From Paenibacillus pabuli (GTDB lineage Bacteria; Bacillota; Bacilli; Paenibacillales; Paenibacillaceae): 64,000 nucleotides of DNA. The DNA lies in the NCBI RefSeq assembly GCF_023101145.1, contig NZ_CP073714.1, positions 6,386,001 to 6,450,000 on the forward strand, written 5' to 3'. Made by a program: the position numbers and the translations under genes. Positions 7,113-16,344 of the stretch are shown one piece after another; the first letter of the stretch is position 1, and every line of letters starts with the position of its first letter. The notes under the pieces were generated by a model. That model saw only the letters and a list, made by a program, of their open reading frames with translations. It made no database searches and was not told the origin of the DNA.

Positions 7113-8696
7113 TTATGGAGCTGTCTCCAGGAACTTGGCCGTCGGGTTTTTGTCCATTGCGGTTCTCATCGCGTATTCATTTTCGAAAAGGACTACATAA
7201 TTTCCTTTTTTATCTTTCACCAGAGCAGAATTGATCCGGAATTTACTTGGGTCCAGGTTCTCGTCCACGATCCAGCGAGCGAATTGATAAGGCATACGCT
7301 GTAGCTGCACGTCTACCCCGTACTCGCCTTTCATTCGGTATTCAAATACCTCGAATTGGAGCTGACCCACTACGCCGAGCAATGTCTCGTCGAAACTAAC
7401 CGTGTTGAACACTTGAATCGTACCTTCCTCGGTCAACTGGTCAATCCCTTTTTGGTACTGTTTATGTTTCAATGCATTTTTAACCGTAACTTTGGCAAAA
7501 ATCTCTGGTGAGAACGTTGGCAGTTCGTCAAAAATAACCTCGCTACCTTGGCTCAATGAATCGCCAATCCGGAAGATACCCGGATCGAACAGACCAATAA
7601 TATCGCCTGCATAAGCCTCTTCTACAATATCCCGATCCTGTGCCAGGAATTGCTGAGGCTGTGACAGTTTGATTTCTTTGCCCACACGATTATGTTTCAC
7701 GCTCATACCGCGTTGGAACTTACCGGATACAATCCGCAGGAATGCGATACGATCCCGGTGTGCCGGGTTCATATTCGCCTGGATTTTGAAGACATAACCG
7801 CTGAATTTCTCATTCGTTGGCTCAATCTCACCCGCTGTACTGCGGCGCGGTTCCGGCTTCGGTGCGAGCTGCAGGAAGTTCTCAAGGAACGTCTGCACGC
7901 CGAAGTTATTGATAGCACTACCGAAGAATACAGGTGTCAGTTCACCGCGCTGTACCTTCTCCATATCGAACGGATCTCCTGCAACATCCAGTAGCTCCAG
8001 GTCCTGACACAGCTGATCATGGAGATAATCGCCTGCCATCTCACGAATGATCGGATCCTCGTATCCTTCCACTTTTTGCACTTTGATCGTCGAGTGATCG
8101 TCCCCTTGGAACAATTCCACCTGATTTTTCATACGATCGTACACGCCACAAAGTTCACGACCTGTACCAATCGGCCAGTTCATCGGTACGGAGCGAATGC
8201 CCAGTACGTTTTCGAGTTCTTCCATCAGATCAAACGGACTTTGTCCTTCACGGTCCAACTTGTTGATGAATGTAAAGATCGGAATACCACGCTTCGCACA
8301 AACCTGGAACAATTTAATGGTCTGTGCCTCGACACCTTTGGCCACGTCAATCAACATTACTGCACTATCGGCAGCTGTCAGTGTACGATACGTATCTTCA
8401 CTGAAGTCCTGGTGACCCGGTGTATCCAGGATATTGATGCGATGACCCAGGTAATCAAACTGCATGACGGAAGACGTTACCGAGATCCCCCGTTGTTTCT
8501 CAATTTCCATCCAGTCACTAGTTGCATGTTTGCTAGCTTTCCGAGCTTTGACTGTACCGGCAAGACGAATCGCGCCCCCAAACAGCAGCAGTTTCTCGGT
8601 CAATGTTGTTTTACCCGCATCCGGGTGAGAGATAATGGCAAACGTCCGGCGTTTGTCCACTTCCTGTTGAAGAATGTTATCTGCAGCTTTGCTCAT
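7113..8696 (-). CDS. prfC: Peptide chain release factor 3
   Basis: The GTPase RF3 removes RF1/RF2 from the ribosome after peptide release. The protein starts at MSKAADNI (527 residues, the normal length). The P-loop HPDAGKTT is at about residues 25-32. The G2 region contains RGISVTSS, and G3 (DTPGHQDF) and G4 (NKLD) follow. The C-terminal RF3 domain has YQFARWIVDE. A longer frame reaches 8753, but its extension is not typical of the family, while an AAGGGATAG site precedes the chosen ATG. It is a single-gene unit. Confidence 0.95.
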   Translation of the reverse strand: MSKAADNILQQEVDKRRTFAIISHPDAGKTTLTEKLLLFGGAIRLAGTVKARKASKHATSDWMEIEKQRGISVTSSVMQFDYLGHRINILDTPGHQDFSEDTYRTLTAADSAVMLIDVAKGVEAQTIKLFQVCAKRGIPIFTFINKLDREGQSPFDLMEELENVLGIRSVPMNWPIGTGRELCGVYDRMKNQVELFQGDDHSTIKVQKVEGYEDPIIREMAGDYLHDQLCQDLELLDVAGDPFDMEKVQRGELTPVFFGSAINNFGVQTFLENFLQLAPKPEPRRSTAGEIEPTNEKFSGYVFKIQANMNPAHRDRIAFLRIVSGKFQRGMSVKHNRVGKEIKLSQPQQFLAQDRDIVEEAYAGDIIGLFDPGIFRIGDSLSQGSEVIFDELPTFSPEIFAKVTVKNALKHKQYQKGIDQLTEEGTIQVFNTVSFDETLLGVVGQLQFEVFEYRMKGEYGVDVQLQRMPYQFARWIVDENLDPSKFRINSALVKDKKGNYVVLFENEYAMRTAMDKNPTAKFLETAP

Positions 8697-9054
8697 AGCT
8701 TCTATCCCTTTCGTCCGTTCATTCACGTTAATCCGGCGAGGCCGGTCGACCATTCAATCTTTATAAAGTCCGGCTAAGCCGGTTGATTGTACATTCGCAA
8801 TTTCGCATATTAGGCAAATAAGCATCCCATGTTAATTTTACACATTTACAACGGAGTTCATCCTCCCTAATCATTGTGCTTCCATTCATGCCGTAGACCT
8901 GAATTATAATCCAACTTTCCTATTGTACCATAATCTTTACCGAAAATAACCGATTACGTACAGCAGATTGCTTACTTTTCCGATTGCAAAAAAAGAGCAC
9001 CCTTCCGCCATCATAATGGCATTCGGGTACTCATATTCATTTCGCTTACCGCTT
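8697..9054. other. prfC upstream region
   Basis: This stretch holds a possible extended -10 TGGTACAAT (minus strand, hexamer at 8922-8927) for prfC with no good -35 box, a small CCGGC/GCCGG hairpin at 8770-8782, and the doxX terminator. No gene is supported. Confidence 0.4.
8987..9032 (-). terminator. Intrinsic terminator of the doxX-family gene
   Basis: Minus-strand GAGTACCC pairs with GGGTGCTC (one wobble) around an inner GCCAT/ATGGC stem, followed by seven T residues. Confidence 0.85.
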
Positions 9055-9468
9055 TTAGAAAATTAATGCGTCCAGTGCGTATTGTCCTCCACCTGTCAAA
9101 GCTAACGCTACACCAACCACCAGAATGGCGAGGTTATATTCAAATCCGTTTTGCGTGGACCAGTATCCGTTCGCACCATGAACCTTCACAATAGCAATGA
9201 CCATAGTCAGTGCAATCAGAATGCCGCCTACCGGTGTGAGCAGACCCAGAGCCAGAAGCAATCCGCCGCCGAATTCGGCGAGCCCTGCCAGCAGCGCTAC
9301 CAATGCGCCAGGTTTCATCCCCATCGATTCAAACCAGCCGCCGGTTCCCTTGATTCCATATCCCCCGAACCATCCAAACAATTTCTGAGCCCCGTGCGCC
9401 ATGAACGACAATCCAATCACCAAACGAATTAACAACAATCCTACATCCAACATTTTCTTTTCCTCCAT
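9055..9468 (-). CDS. DoxX-family membrane protein
   Basis: The 137-residue protein has four predicted membrane spans: residues about 8-26, 54-76, 79-95 and 112-130. The DoxX pattern is LLLIRLVIGLSFMAHGAQKLFGWFGGYG, then GLAEFGGGLLLALG-LTPVG. Family members such as CatD and MhqP of B. subtilis take part in quinone, thiol or oxidative stress, often as membrane oxidoreductase partners. It is a single-gene unit with its own strong promoter bearing inverted repeats, so tight regulation is likely. Confidence 0.9.
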   Translation of the reverse strand: MEEKKMLDVGLLLIRLVIGLSFMAHGAQKLFGWFGGYGIKGTGGWFESMGMKPGALVALLAGLAEFGGGLLLALGLLTPVGGILIALTMVIAIVKVHGANGYWSTQNGFEYNLAILVVGVALALTGGGQYALDALIF

Positions 9469-9643
9469 TCAATATATACAAAATAGTATTCTTAGATTAA
9501 AGATATTATGCTAAAATTTTTTCTTCATGAATGTATGTCGTAACCCCTTCATCTGGTTCACATTTTATCTCATGAATGATGTACGTATCCGATTCACCGT
9601 CGGGTTTCGTATGTCTTTGCGTAATTTCTTTATCTCTTGATTG

Positions 9644-9673
9644 AGTATAAGTTATATACTTACTTTTTGTCAA
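9644..9673 (-). promoter_or_regulatory. SigA promoter of the doxX-family gene with overlapping repeat
   Basis: On the minus strand, TTGACA (9668-9673) and TATACT (9644-9649) are 18 bases apart. GTATA (9645-9649) and TATAC (9655-9659) form an inverted repeat over the -10 box, and AAGTTAT/ATAACTT flank the -35. The overlap suggests a repressor site. The leader to the gene is about 170 bases. Confidence 0.65.
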
Positions 9674-9723
9674 TAACTTATTTTATTATATGAAAATTTT
9701 TACACTCCCACTTCTCCAACGCA

Positions 9724-9773
9724 AAAGAAGACCTGGAAAGATCACATCTCTGCGTTCTTCCCAAGTCTTCTTT
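9724..9773 (-). terminator. Intrinsic terminator of zwf
   Basis: AAAGAAGACCTGG (9724-9736) pairs with CCAAGTCTTCTTT (9761-9773) with one wobble, about 90 bases beyond the zwf stop codon. Confidence 0.65.
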
Positions 9774-9859
9774 ATAACAGTATAAGTCTTATCACCAATA
9801 AAAATGACTCCGATTTAATCCAAAATCCCCGCCACTCCTATTGAGTGATAGTCCCGCAA

Positions 9860-11410
9860 TTAATTGTTCACTTGCCAGATGACACTATCTTCGTCCTGAC
9901 CGTTTACCGGCCACCAGTGGAAGCCGTCCTGCTCCAGCAGTTTGCCTGTTGCTTCAGGACCCCACGTACCTGCCGGATATGTGTGCAGCTCTCCGTGATT
10001 TTCCGCCCAAGCCGCCGCAATCCGGTCAACGAAGGACCATGCTGTAGCCACTTCATCCCAACGGGTAAAGTAAGTGGAGTCACCTTCTGCTGCATCATGC
10101 AGCAGACGTTCATACGCCTCCGGCGAGTTGATTCCAATCATACAGCTCTGACAGAAGTCCATCGCCAGCGGCTGAATTTCGGAGTCTGAACCCGGCTTCT
10201 TGGCATTGATTTTAATATAAATACCTTCCATCGGATTCACCCGAATGACGAGCAAATTCGGCTCCAGCTTGTACTTTTTCCCCAGATAAACGTTACTCGG
10301 CATGGATTTGAATTCAACCACAATCTCGGTCGTTTTCACCGGAAGGCGCTTGCCTGTCCGAATATAGAACGGCACACCTGCCCAGCGGAAATTATCTACA
10401 AATACACGTGCGGCAAAGTATGTCTCCGTATTGGATTCCGGATCAACCTTGTCCTCCTGACGGTAACCGGGAAGCTGCTTCCCACGATACTCGCCTTCCG
10501 TATACTGCCCGCGCACAACGTTAGTTCTTACTTCTTCATTAGAGGTAAACGCACGCAGAGAACGCAGTACCTTAACCTTCTCATCACGGATGTCCTCCGG
10601 GAACAAACGGCTTGGCGGCTCCATGGCAATCATCGTCAGCATCTGCAGCATATGGTTCTGTCCCATATCGCGCAATGCTCCCGAGTGATCGTAGTATCCA
10701 CCGCGTTCTTCCACACCAACCGTCTCTCCCAGGGTAATCTGAACGTTGGCAATATGTTTATTGTTCCAAAGCGGCTCAAAAAAAGCATTACCAAAGCGAA
10801 TGACTTCGATATTCTGCACCATTTCCTTGCCCAAATAGTGGTCAATCCGATAAATCTCTTCCTCACGGAACACTTCACGGATCTGCTCATTCAGATGCTC
10901 CGCAGATTGCAGATCATATCCAAATGGTTTCTCAATCACAAGTCGATTCCACCCGCGGCTCTCCAGCATCCCGCCATCCCGCAAACTATAGGAGACGCTG
11001 CCAAAGAGCTCAGGTGCCAGCGCCAGATAGAACAGGCGGTTACCTGGTGTATTAAACTTCGCTTCCAGACTCTCTGTCTGCTCACGTAATTCTTTGAAAC
11101 CGTCCACGTTATTGATATCTATTGATTTATACTCAAAATGTTCCACAAAAGCATTCCATTCATCAGGTTCCCCCGCTGGATAGCGGCAGAACTCTTTAAT
11201 GGATTCATAGATGTCTTCCCGGAATTCTTCTGGTGACCTCGGACGACGCGCTACACCAATAACCGCAAAGTCTTCAGCTAACTTGCCTTCGCGGTAGAGA
11301 CTGTAGATCGCCGGAAACAGCTTCCGGCGGGCCAAATCACCCGTTGCTCCAAAAATGAAAAATACTGCACCTGGTGTCTGCACTTCATCTTGCATTTGTT
11401 TTTCGACCAT
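9860..11410 (-). CDS. zwf: Glucose-6-phosphate 1-dehydrogenase
   Basis: The enzyme oxidises glucose 6-phosphate to 6-phosphogluconolactone with NADP+, opening the oxidative pentose phosphate pathway. The protein (516 residues from MVEKQMQ) has the nucleotide-binding GATGDLARRKLFPA near residue 22 and the family signature IDHYLGKE, which holds the catalytic histidine and substrate-binding lysine. The start follows AGAGGAG closely; the 26-residue upstream extension has no ribosome binding site. It is a single-gene unit with its own promoter and terminator. Confidence 0.95.
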   Translation of the reverse strand: MVEKQMQDEVQTPGAVFFIFGATGDLARRKLFPAIYSLYREGKLAEDFAVIGVARRPRSPEEFREDIYESIKEFCRYPAGEPDEWNAFVEHFEYKSIDINNVDGFKELREQTESLEAKFNTPGNRLFYLALAPELFGSVSYSLRDGGMLESRGWNRLVIEKPFGYDLQSAEHLNEQIREVFREEEIYRIDHYLGKEMVQNIEVIRFGNAFFEPLWNNKHIANVQITLGETVGVEERGGYYDHSGALRDMGQNHMLQMLTMIAMEPPSRLFPEDIRDEKVKVLRSLRAFTSNEEVRTNVVRGQYTEGEYRGKQLPGYRQEDKVDPESNTETYFAARVFVDNFRWAGVPFYIRTGKRLPVKTTEIVVEFKSMPSNVYLGKKYKLEPNLLVIRVNPMEGIYIKINAKKPGSDSEIQPLAMDFCQSCMIGINSPEAYERLLHDAAEGDSTYFTRWDEVATAWSFVDRIAAAWAENHGELHTYPAGTWGPEATGKLLEQDGFHWWPVNGQDEDSVIWQVNN

Positions 11411-11528
11411 GGGCTCCTCTTTCTTTCCGGGAAGACATCTCCACACTCTCCCCGAGCTATGTAATGGTGTTATATACGCAACATACAACCGTCAATTACC
11501 AGCAAATTCCCTTCTTGGATGTGATGCC

Positions 11529-11557
11529 ATTTTAGCATAAAGCCCCATGGGTTGCAC
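11529..11557 (-). promoter_or_regulatory. Candidate extended -10 promoter of zwf
   Basis: On the minus strand, GTGCAA (11552-11557) and TAAAAT (11529-11534) are 17 bases apart, and TGC before the hexamer gives an extended -10. Confidence 0.5.
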
Positions 11558-11657
11558 TAATTTTCCAGAGAAATGTTATCCCTATTTTTCAACAATTCAT
11601 GGAAATTTCATCTATAAAAATTCACGATCAGACTTATAAATTTGCTTGAATAATGCA

Positions 11658-12398
11658 TTAATATTCGATCGTGATCACCGGGAATCCTACTGTAACCCGA
11701 TTGGTCCCCTTTTCATCGTCCTGATGGACCGCAAGCTGCATATTCAAGTGATGCTTACCGCTCTTAATGGCTAAGGGCAGGGCCGAAGCCTCATAGGATA
11801 CGCTTGCAGTGCTTCTGTCCGTATAACATTCTATCGCTTGCATATTCATATCTCCAGACAGCTGTTCCTCGATTTGCTGCAATTGACTGCTGGCGCCACT
11901 TTCTTCAGTTGCGCCTGTGCCCTGCACTGCGAAATTCCATGCAGCCTTCATTCCCGAATCGATGAGCAACTGGGAAACTTGTTCATGTAATGTGGTCAAT
12001 AAACGTTGGTCCGTATGTTCATTGCCTGATAATTGGACGATCGCGTAGTATTCCTTATCCCCCGTAACGACAACATTGACCAAAATGCCAGCGTGCTGAG
12101 CGTCAGCAGCAATCTCACTGCGATACACCTCATGCCCCGTCTGAACACCGCGTTCTGGCTGTTGCAATCCCAGCCGATGAGTGAGCAGCTCTGCCTGCTC
12201 TTTTGCATCTCCACGGCCTTCCCCTTGCCATTTAATGACTAGACGCTCCACATGATCGATTGCTGTATCTGCAGTCTTCATCAATTGTTCCAACTTGCCT
12301 GCTTCGGATTCCGTCTTCTCAGCGTACACATGAGTCATGCCTACAAGTATAATGATTGCCAATGCCAGTATGCCTGCTGTCATCCATCGATTTAACAT
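11658..12398 (-). CDS. YwmB-family TATA-box-binding-like protein
   Basis: The protein (246 residues from MLNRWMTAG) has an N-terminal signal or membrane segment (about residues 6-22) and then a secreted domain of the YwmB/DUF1779 type, ending in FPVITIEY. These proteins are called TATA-box-binding-like from their fold, not from DNA binding. In B. subtilis ywmB sits beside murAA and spoIID; that context is absent here. The chosen ATG follows GGAGGG by 5 bases, whereas the longer frame has no site. The function is unknown, probably at the cell envelope. Confidence 0.78.
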   Translation of the reverse strand: MLNRWMTAGILALAIIILVGMTHVYAEKTESEAGKLEQLMKTADTAIDHVERLVIKWQGEGRGDAKEQAELLTHRLGLQQPERGVQTGHEVYRSEIAADAQHAGILVNVVVTGDKEYYAIVQLSGNEHTDQRLLTTLHEQVSQLLIDSGMKAAWNFAVQGTGATEESGASSQLQQIEEQLSGDMNMQAIECYTDRSTASVSYEASALPLAIKSGKHHLNMQLAVHQDDEKGTNRVTVGFPVITIEY

Positions 12399-12484
12399 TC
12401 GATCCCTCCACTCTTTCCTGCATTCTATGAATCTATCAACAGCATGCCCCCATTGCTCATTTGCTAAACTTCTTTTTGGCACAC

Positions 12485-12515
12485 AAAAAAAGCCCCATCC
12501 ACCATCTTCATGGCT
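12485..12515 (-). terminator. Weak terminator candidate after liaR
   Basis: Minus-strand AGCC (12512-12515) pairs with GGCT (12491-12494) around a CCAT/ATGG hairpin, followed by seven T residues. The stem is short. Confidence 0.4.
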
Positions 12516-12555
12516 GATTGGACCTTATCACCTCAACGTTCACACGCTTCATTTT

Positions 12556-13230
12556 CTATTCCGCAAGCCCATTCTTATATGCATAGATGGCTGCCTGTGT
12601 ACGGTCGTCTACGCCAAGTTTTGCAAGAATGTTCGTCACGTGGAATTTGACCGTCTTGATCCCGATAATCAGATCATCTGCGATGTCCTGATTCGATTTT
12701 CCTTTGGCCAGCAAACGCAGAACATCCATTTCCCGATCGGTCAATTCCTCATGCGCAGGTGCGGCTGCCTGCGGCTGTCGGAAACGATTCATCATTTTGG
12801 AGGCCACTTGAGACTCCAGAACCGATTGCCCACGAGCTGCAGCGCGGATTGCATCCGCCACCTCATTAGCTCTGGATGTTTTCAGCAGATAACTGAAGGC
12901 TCCTGCCTCAATAACCGGATACATCTTTTCATCATCCAGATAACTGGTCAGCACAATGACCTTGCATTCCGGATACATTTTGAGTAGCTGCCGGGTGGCT
13001 TCAATGCCGTCCATGCCTTCCATGACCAGGTCCATCAGAACAACATCAGGCTTATATTCCTGTGCCAACCGAATGCCTTCCTCGCCGCTACCCGCTTCCC
13101 CGACCACTTCGATACCATCTTCCGTATCCAGCACCGCAGCGAGGCCAATGCGTACCATCTCATGATCATCCACGAGCAACACTTTGATCGACACTTCCGT
13201 CTCCGTTTCTATTCCCGTCTCCATTGACAT
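12556..13230 (-). CDS. liaR: LiaR-type response regulator (NarL/LuxR family)
   Basis: The receiver domain has the acidic pair VDDHE, phospho-acceptor Asp in VVLMDLVMEG, a Thr in VLTSY and a Lys in YLLKTS. The C-terminal LuxR-type HTH runs from ELTDREMDVLRLLAKGKSNQDIAD to the end. Together with the adjacent LiaS kinase and LiaF it forms a cell-envelope-stress three-component system. The start is ambiguous: ATG at 13230 follows GAGGA, GTG at 13194 follows GGAG and gives the usual family N-terminus (SIKVLLVDD), and ATG at 13248 has no site. The gene overlaps the end of liaS in every case. Confidence 0.92.
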   Translation of the reverse strand: MSMETGIETETEVSIKVLLVDDHEMVRIGLAAVLDTEDGIEVVGEAGSGEEGIRLAQEYKPDVVLMDLVMEGMDGIEATRQLLKMYPECKVIVLTSYLDDEKMYPVIEAGAFSYLLKTSRANEVADAIRAAARGQSVLESQVASKMMNRFRQPQAAAPAHEELTDREMDVLRLLAKGKSNQDIADDLIIGIKTVKFHVTNILAKLGVDDRTQAAIYAYKNGLAE

Positions 13231-14281
13231 GTTCTTCCTCGCTTTCATCGTTCATCAAAGGTATTGTAATTTCAATTCTTGTTCCTTTGCCCGGCGCCGT
13301 TACAAATTGAATGGCTCCCCCAATCTCAGTCACACGTTCACGCATATTGGCCAGACCATAGGAGGCCTGTTTCTGATCGTCAAGATCAAATCCCTGACCA
13401 TCATCGCGAATTAATACCCGAATGGCGTCCATTCGGCGCTGAAGCCGAATTTCCATCTTTTCTGCCTTCGCATGACGTAATGTATTGGACATCGCTTCCT
13501 GAATGATACGGAACAGATGATTCTCAATGCCTTTGATCAAATGAATGTCTTCATCCATCTCAAGCACGATATCCATGGGTACTTTTGTTTTTAATTCCAT
13601 CACCAGATCACGCAGACCTTGTTCGAGATGTTTACCTTCCAGATAGACAGGTCGCAGATGCAAAAGCAGCGCGCGCATCTCGGACTGAGCTACCGACGCC
13701 ATCTCTTCAATTAGGGCCACCTGCCGCTGGGCACGTGCAAAATCCTTTTCCATTCTCCGTCCAACCGCTGTTGCGGTCATAGAAATGGCGAACAGCTGCT
13801 GAGATACCGCGTCATGCAATTCCCGTGCCAGCCGCTGCCGTTCCTCCACAATGGCCGTTATTCTGGCCTGTTCAGCCAACTGCGCGTTATTCGTAGACAA
13901 TCGTTGCAGTGAGGAGACCTGATCTTCCCACTTTTTGCCGATGCGTCCAAGCTGCTCACTTAATCGGCCGACATCATCAATGCCGAGATCCGGCACAGTA
14001 CGTGAGAGTGAACCCTTTTCCCATTGCAGTAGTGTCTCTCGCAACAGTTCAAGCCTGCGTTTGACCCGATAACTCTGATAAAATCCAAAGGCCGCACCCA
14101 AACCGACCAAGAGCAATAGTAATGCAGACCCTGATTGAATCAGGTGCCTCCATCCTGTAAACGGGGCAAGATAACCATATGTATACAATACATACAAGAT
14201 CACGGCCAGTACAATGAAAACAAGGAGGATCCCTTCACCCATACTTCGGGTTACCATGTCGGTATGTCGTTTTGTCTTCAT
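13166..14281 (-). CDS. liaS: LiaS-type sensor histidine kinase
   Basis: The protein (371 residues) has two membrane spans (about residues 15-36 and 51-68), a HAMP-like linker, a HisKA_3 domain with the phospho-accepting His in ERQRLARELHDAVSQQL, and an HATPase_c domain with DDGQGFD and GLANMRERV. This is the LiaS intramembrane-sensing pattern with a very short extracellular loop. ATG at 14281 follows AAGGAGGAG by 6 bases; the longer GTG start at 14302 lies upstream of that site and is unlikely. The C-terminal tail is low-complexity and overlaps liaR. Confidence 0.92.
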   Translation of the reverse strand: MKTKRHTDMVTRSMGEGILLVFIVLAVILYVLYTYGYLAPFTGWRHLIQSGSALLLLLVGLGAAFGFYQSYRVKRRLELLRETLLQWEKGSLSRTVPDLGIDDVGRLSEQLGRIGKKWEDQVSSLQRLSTNNAQLAEQARITAIVEERQRLARELHDAVSQQLFAISMTATAVGRRMEKDFARAQRQVALIEEMASVAQSEMRALLLHLRPVYLEGKHLEQGLRDLVMELKTKVPMDIVLEMDEDIHLIKGIENHLFRIIQEAMSNTLRHAKAEKMEIRLQRRMDAIRVLIRDDGQGFDLDDQKQASYGLANMRERVTEIGGAIQFVTAPGKGTRIEITIPLMNDESEEEHVNGDGNRNGDGSVDQSVARG

Positions 14282-14314
14282 CCGGGTCTCCTCCTTTTTC
14301 ACCTATTTAACTTA

Positions 14315-14962
14315 TTACGGATTACTGATGTTTAGGTCGCCAACAATATAAGAAATGACAAATTTTGCTTTATGTTCACTGGACTCATATCCAGGGGTTC
14401 TCCATACCAATTTGTTCATCATGCCACTATCCTGTTCTCCATTAACACTTATCCGTCCAAAAAGTACAGATGCCTCAATTTCGACACCATAATCCTCAGG
14501 CATCGTCAGACGAACATTTCCCATAACCCCTTGCAGAAGCACAATTGTTTGTTTATCCTCCGGAATAGAGAGTGACAGATCTGCGTTAACCTCACCCAAT
14601 GCATGCCACAGGCTCATGCTGCGCAATGTCCAAGGAGCCTGATCCCAATAGTAGCGAGCCATGAAATTTTGTTTGCGCATAACATTCCTGTCTAGATGAA
14701 TCTTTTTGTTTTTGGAATAAAAATAGGCCAGCGATGCCAATACAATCAGAAATACAATCATTAAATTATCAAGCAATAACAGAGCGGCACCGATACCTAG
14801 ATATCGATAACCTTTGTGTGTGTCACCTTTACGAACTTGTACCATACCTATCGTTAACAGAATCAGTGCGGCGACGGTTAGCAGGTTAATACTTCGGTTC
14901 AGTAGCATCAGCATGCCGATGACAATGATGACAACAGCAAGCCATTGACCCTTCTTATTCAT
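14315..14962 (-). CDS. liaF: LiaF-type regulator of the Lia system
   Basis: The protein (215 residues from MNKKGQW) has clustered membrane segments in residues 5-95 and a C-terminal soluble DUF2154/LiaF domain containing GEVNADLSLSIPE, GVMGNVRLTMPEDYGVEIEASVLFG and a final NISNP. LiaF keeps LiaS inactive in the absence of cell-wall stress. GGAGG lies 10 bases before the chosen ATG. It is 33 bases upstream of liaS in one operon. Confidence 0.9.
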   Translation of the reverse strand: MNKKGQWLAVVIIVIGMLMLLNRSINLLTVAALILLTIGMVQVRKGDTHKGYRYLGIGAALLLLDNLMIVFLIVLASLAYFYSKNKKIHLDRNVMRKQNFMARYYWDQAPWTLRSMSLWHALGEVNADLSLSIPEDKQTIVLLQGVMGNVRLTMPEDYGVEIEASVLFGRISVNGEQDSGMMNKLVWRTPGYESSEHKAKFVISYIVGDLNISNP

Positions 14963-15111
14963 CTCTGCCGCACCTCCTCTGTAAGTTGATCTTCTCAATT
15001 CGTCGGAAAAGCCATATCAGGCATTGAACACCTGTATGGCTTAACCTTTGTTCTAGAAACCGTTCTTTATTCACGATTTATAGAATATCATATTGTTTGC
15101 TGAGGGAACAG

Positions 15112-15819
15112 TTATTCTTTTGAAGTACCGCCCGCTTCATTTTTGGCACCATTGCCGATTTTATTTTTCAGAGCTTGCAGTTGTTGATCCACTTTGAATT
15201 GCTTCTCAGTATCTACAGGATTAGTGTATGTGGATTGTGTATTACGATAAGGTGCGCGGATCACATCAGCTTCCGCTTCCATTTGCATGATTTTCTCTTC
15301 CATGCGGTGGAATCCAAGGGATGCGCCACCACTCTCGATCGAGTGCAAGCTGTTGATTTGGGACATTTGTTTTTTGGCTTTCGCCATTTGTGCACGGGAT
15401 ACGAGTTCATTACGTTTGTTACGCATTTTGTAGAACTCATCTTTCATGTCATGCAGCTGTTGCAGCAAATCTTTGGCTTGAGCTTCGGATTGAGCATGAA
15501 GTTCTTTGTATTCCGTAATTTTTTGATCGAAGTAGATTTTCTCTTCCAGCAATTTGCGTGCAACTTCTTCCTGTCCATTAGCCAGTGCAGCCTCTGCCTG
15601 GGATTCACGTTGTACCGATGTACGTTCTGCTTCGTCCAGACGCTGTTTCATGCGACGCTCGTTCGCCATTTGTTTAGCGACTGTTACCTCTGCCTCATGA
15701 ATTTCAGCCTCCATATCACGCAAGTACTGGTTCAACATTACAATCGGGTCTTCCACTTTATCCAACATATCATTTACCGACGCTTTCGTCATATCCTTAA
15801 TCCGTTTAAATACTCCCAT
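15112..15819 (-). CDS. PspA/IM30-family protein, LiaH-like (second copy)
   Basis: The protein (235 residues from MGVFKRIKDM) is a long coiled coil of the PspA/IM30/LiaH type: an amphipathic start, KVEDPIVMLNQYLRDME, and charged heptads to about residue 190, then a disordered Gly/Lys tail. Such proteins form rods or rings on stressed membranes and are the main output of LiaR. The chosen ATG follows AAGGGAG; the longer frame overlaps the upstream PspC gene. It sits one base beyond the second PspC gene, and 150 bases lie before liaF. Confidence 0.9.
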   Translation of the reverse strand: MGVFKRIKDMTKASVNDMLDKVEDPIVMLNQYLRDMEAEIHEAEVTVAKQMANERRMKQRLDEAERTSVQRESQAEAALANGQEEVARKLLEEKIYFDQKITEYKELHAQSEAQAKDLLQQLHDMKDEFYKMRNKRNELVSRAQMAKAKKQMSQINSLHSIESGGASLGFHRMEEKIMQMEAEADVIRAPYRNTQSTYTNPVDTEKQFKVDQQLQALKNKIGNGAKNEAGGTSKE

Positions 15820-15820
15820 T

Positions 15821-16327
15821 TTACTTTTCTCCCTTCTCGTAACGAGATAATTTTTGGCGAAGCTCTTCAACTTCTTTTTTCAATGCTTTTTTCTCAATAT
15901 CTTTCATCATGGAATCAAGTTCACTTTCTTGCTGTGACCCTGCTCCGTAAGTGTTGTTATCGTAAGAACGTGGACCAGACTGAGGTCTGCTGTTGTATCC
16001 CGGACCGGGACCGAAGTTTCCTGGGCCTTGATGATGGTTGTTCTGAAAAGGACCTCTTGGCGGCTCGTGATCAAAGTTATTGTATCCTCTACCAGCCCCA
16101 GGACCGGGTCCCGGACCATAGCCGTATGGATCATATGGTGGATATGGCTCTTTGGGTACCACCAGTGCTGCGATAAAGTAGATCAACAACGACGTGCCGC
16201 CAGTTACGAAGATACTAATGACGAAGATAATACGTAGCAAGGTTGAATCCATGCCGATCGACTCGGCTATCCCACCACATAATCCTGTCAGCATCCGGTC
16301 ACGCGTTGAGCGGTATAATTTGCTCAT
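15821..16327 (-). CDS. PspC-domain membrane protein with long Pro/Gly/Asn-rich tail
   Basis: The 168-residue protein has the PspC module in residues 1-62: LYRSTRDRMLTGLCGGIAESIG, one strong membrane span, and ALVVPKEP. Residues 63-130 are rich in Pro, Gly, Tyr, Asn and His. A charged helix at the C-terminus (KKEVEELRQKLSRYE) could be a docking helix for PspA. PspC proteins anchor and regulate PspA at the membrane. The gene abuts the PspA gene downstream, with 17 bases to the upstream PspC paralogue. Confidence 0.88.
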   Translation of the reverse strand: MSKLYRSTRDRMLTGLCGGIAESIGMDSTLLRIIFVISIFVTGGTSLLIYFIAALVVPKEPYPPYDPYGYGPGPGPGAGRGYNNFDHEPPRGPFQNNHHQGPGNFGPGPGYNSRPQSGPRSYDNNTYGAGSQQESELDSMMKDIEKKALKKEVEELRQKLSRYEKGEK

Positions 16328-16344
16328 GTGCTTACTCCTTTCGT

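Noticed and set aside
8019..8777. 252-codon open frame opposite prfC
   Set aside because: Antisense to a clear RF3 gene; composition follows the codons of prfC and there is no family pattern.
15175..16176. 333-codon open frame opposite the PspA and PspC genes
   Set aside because: Antisense shadow of coiled-coil genes; Cys/Phe/His-rich product with no recognisable domain.
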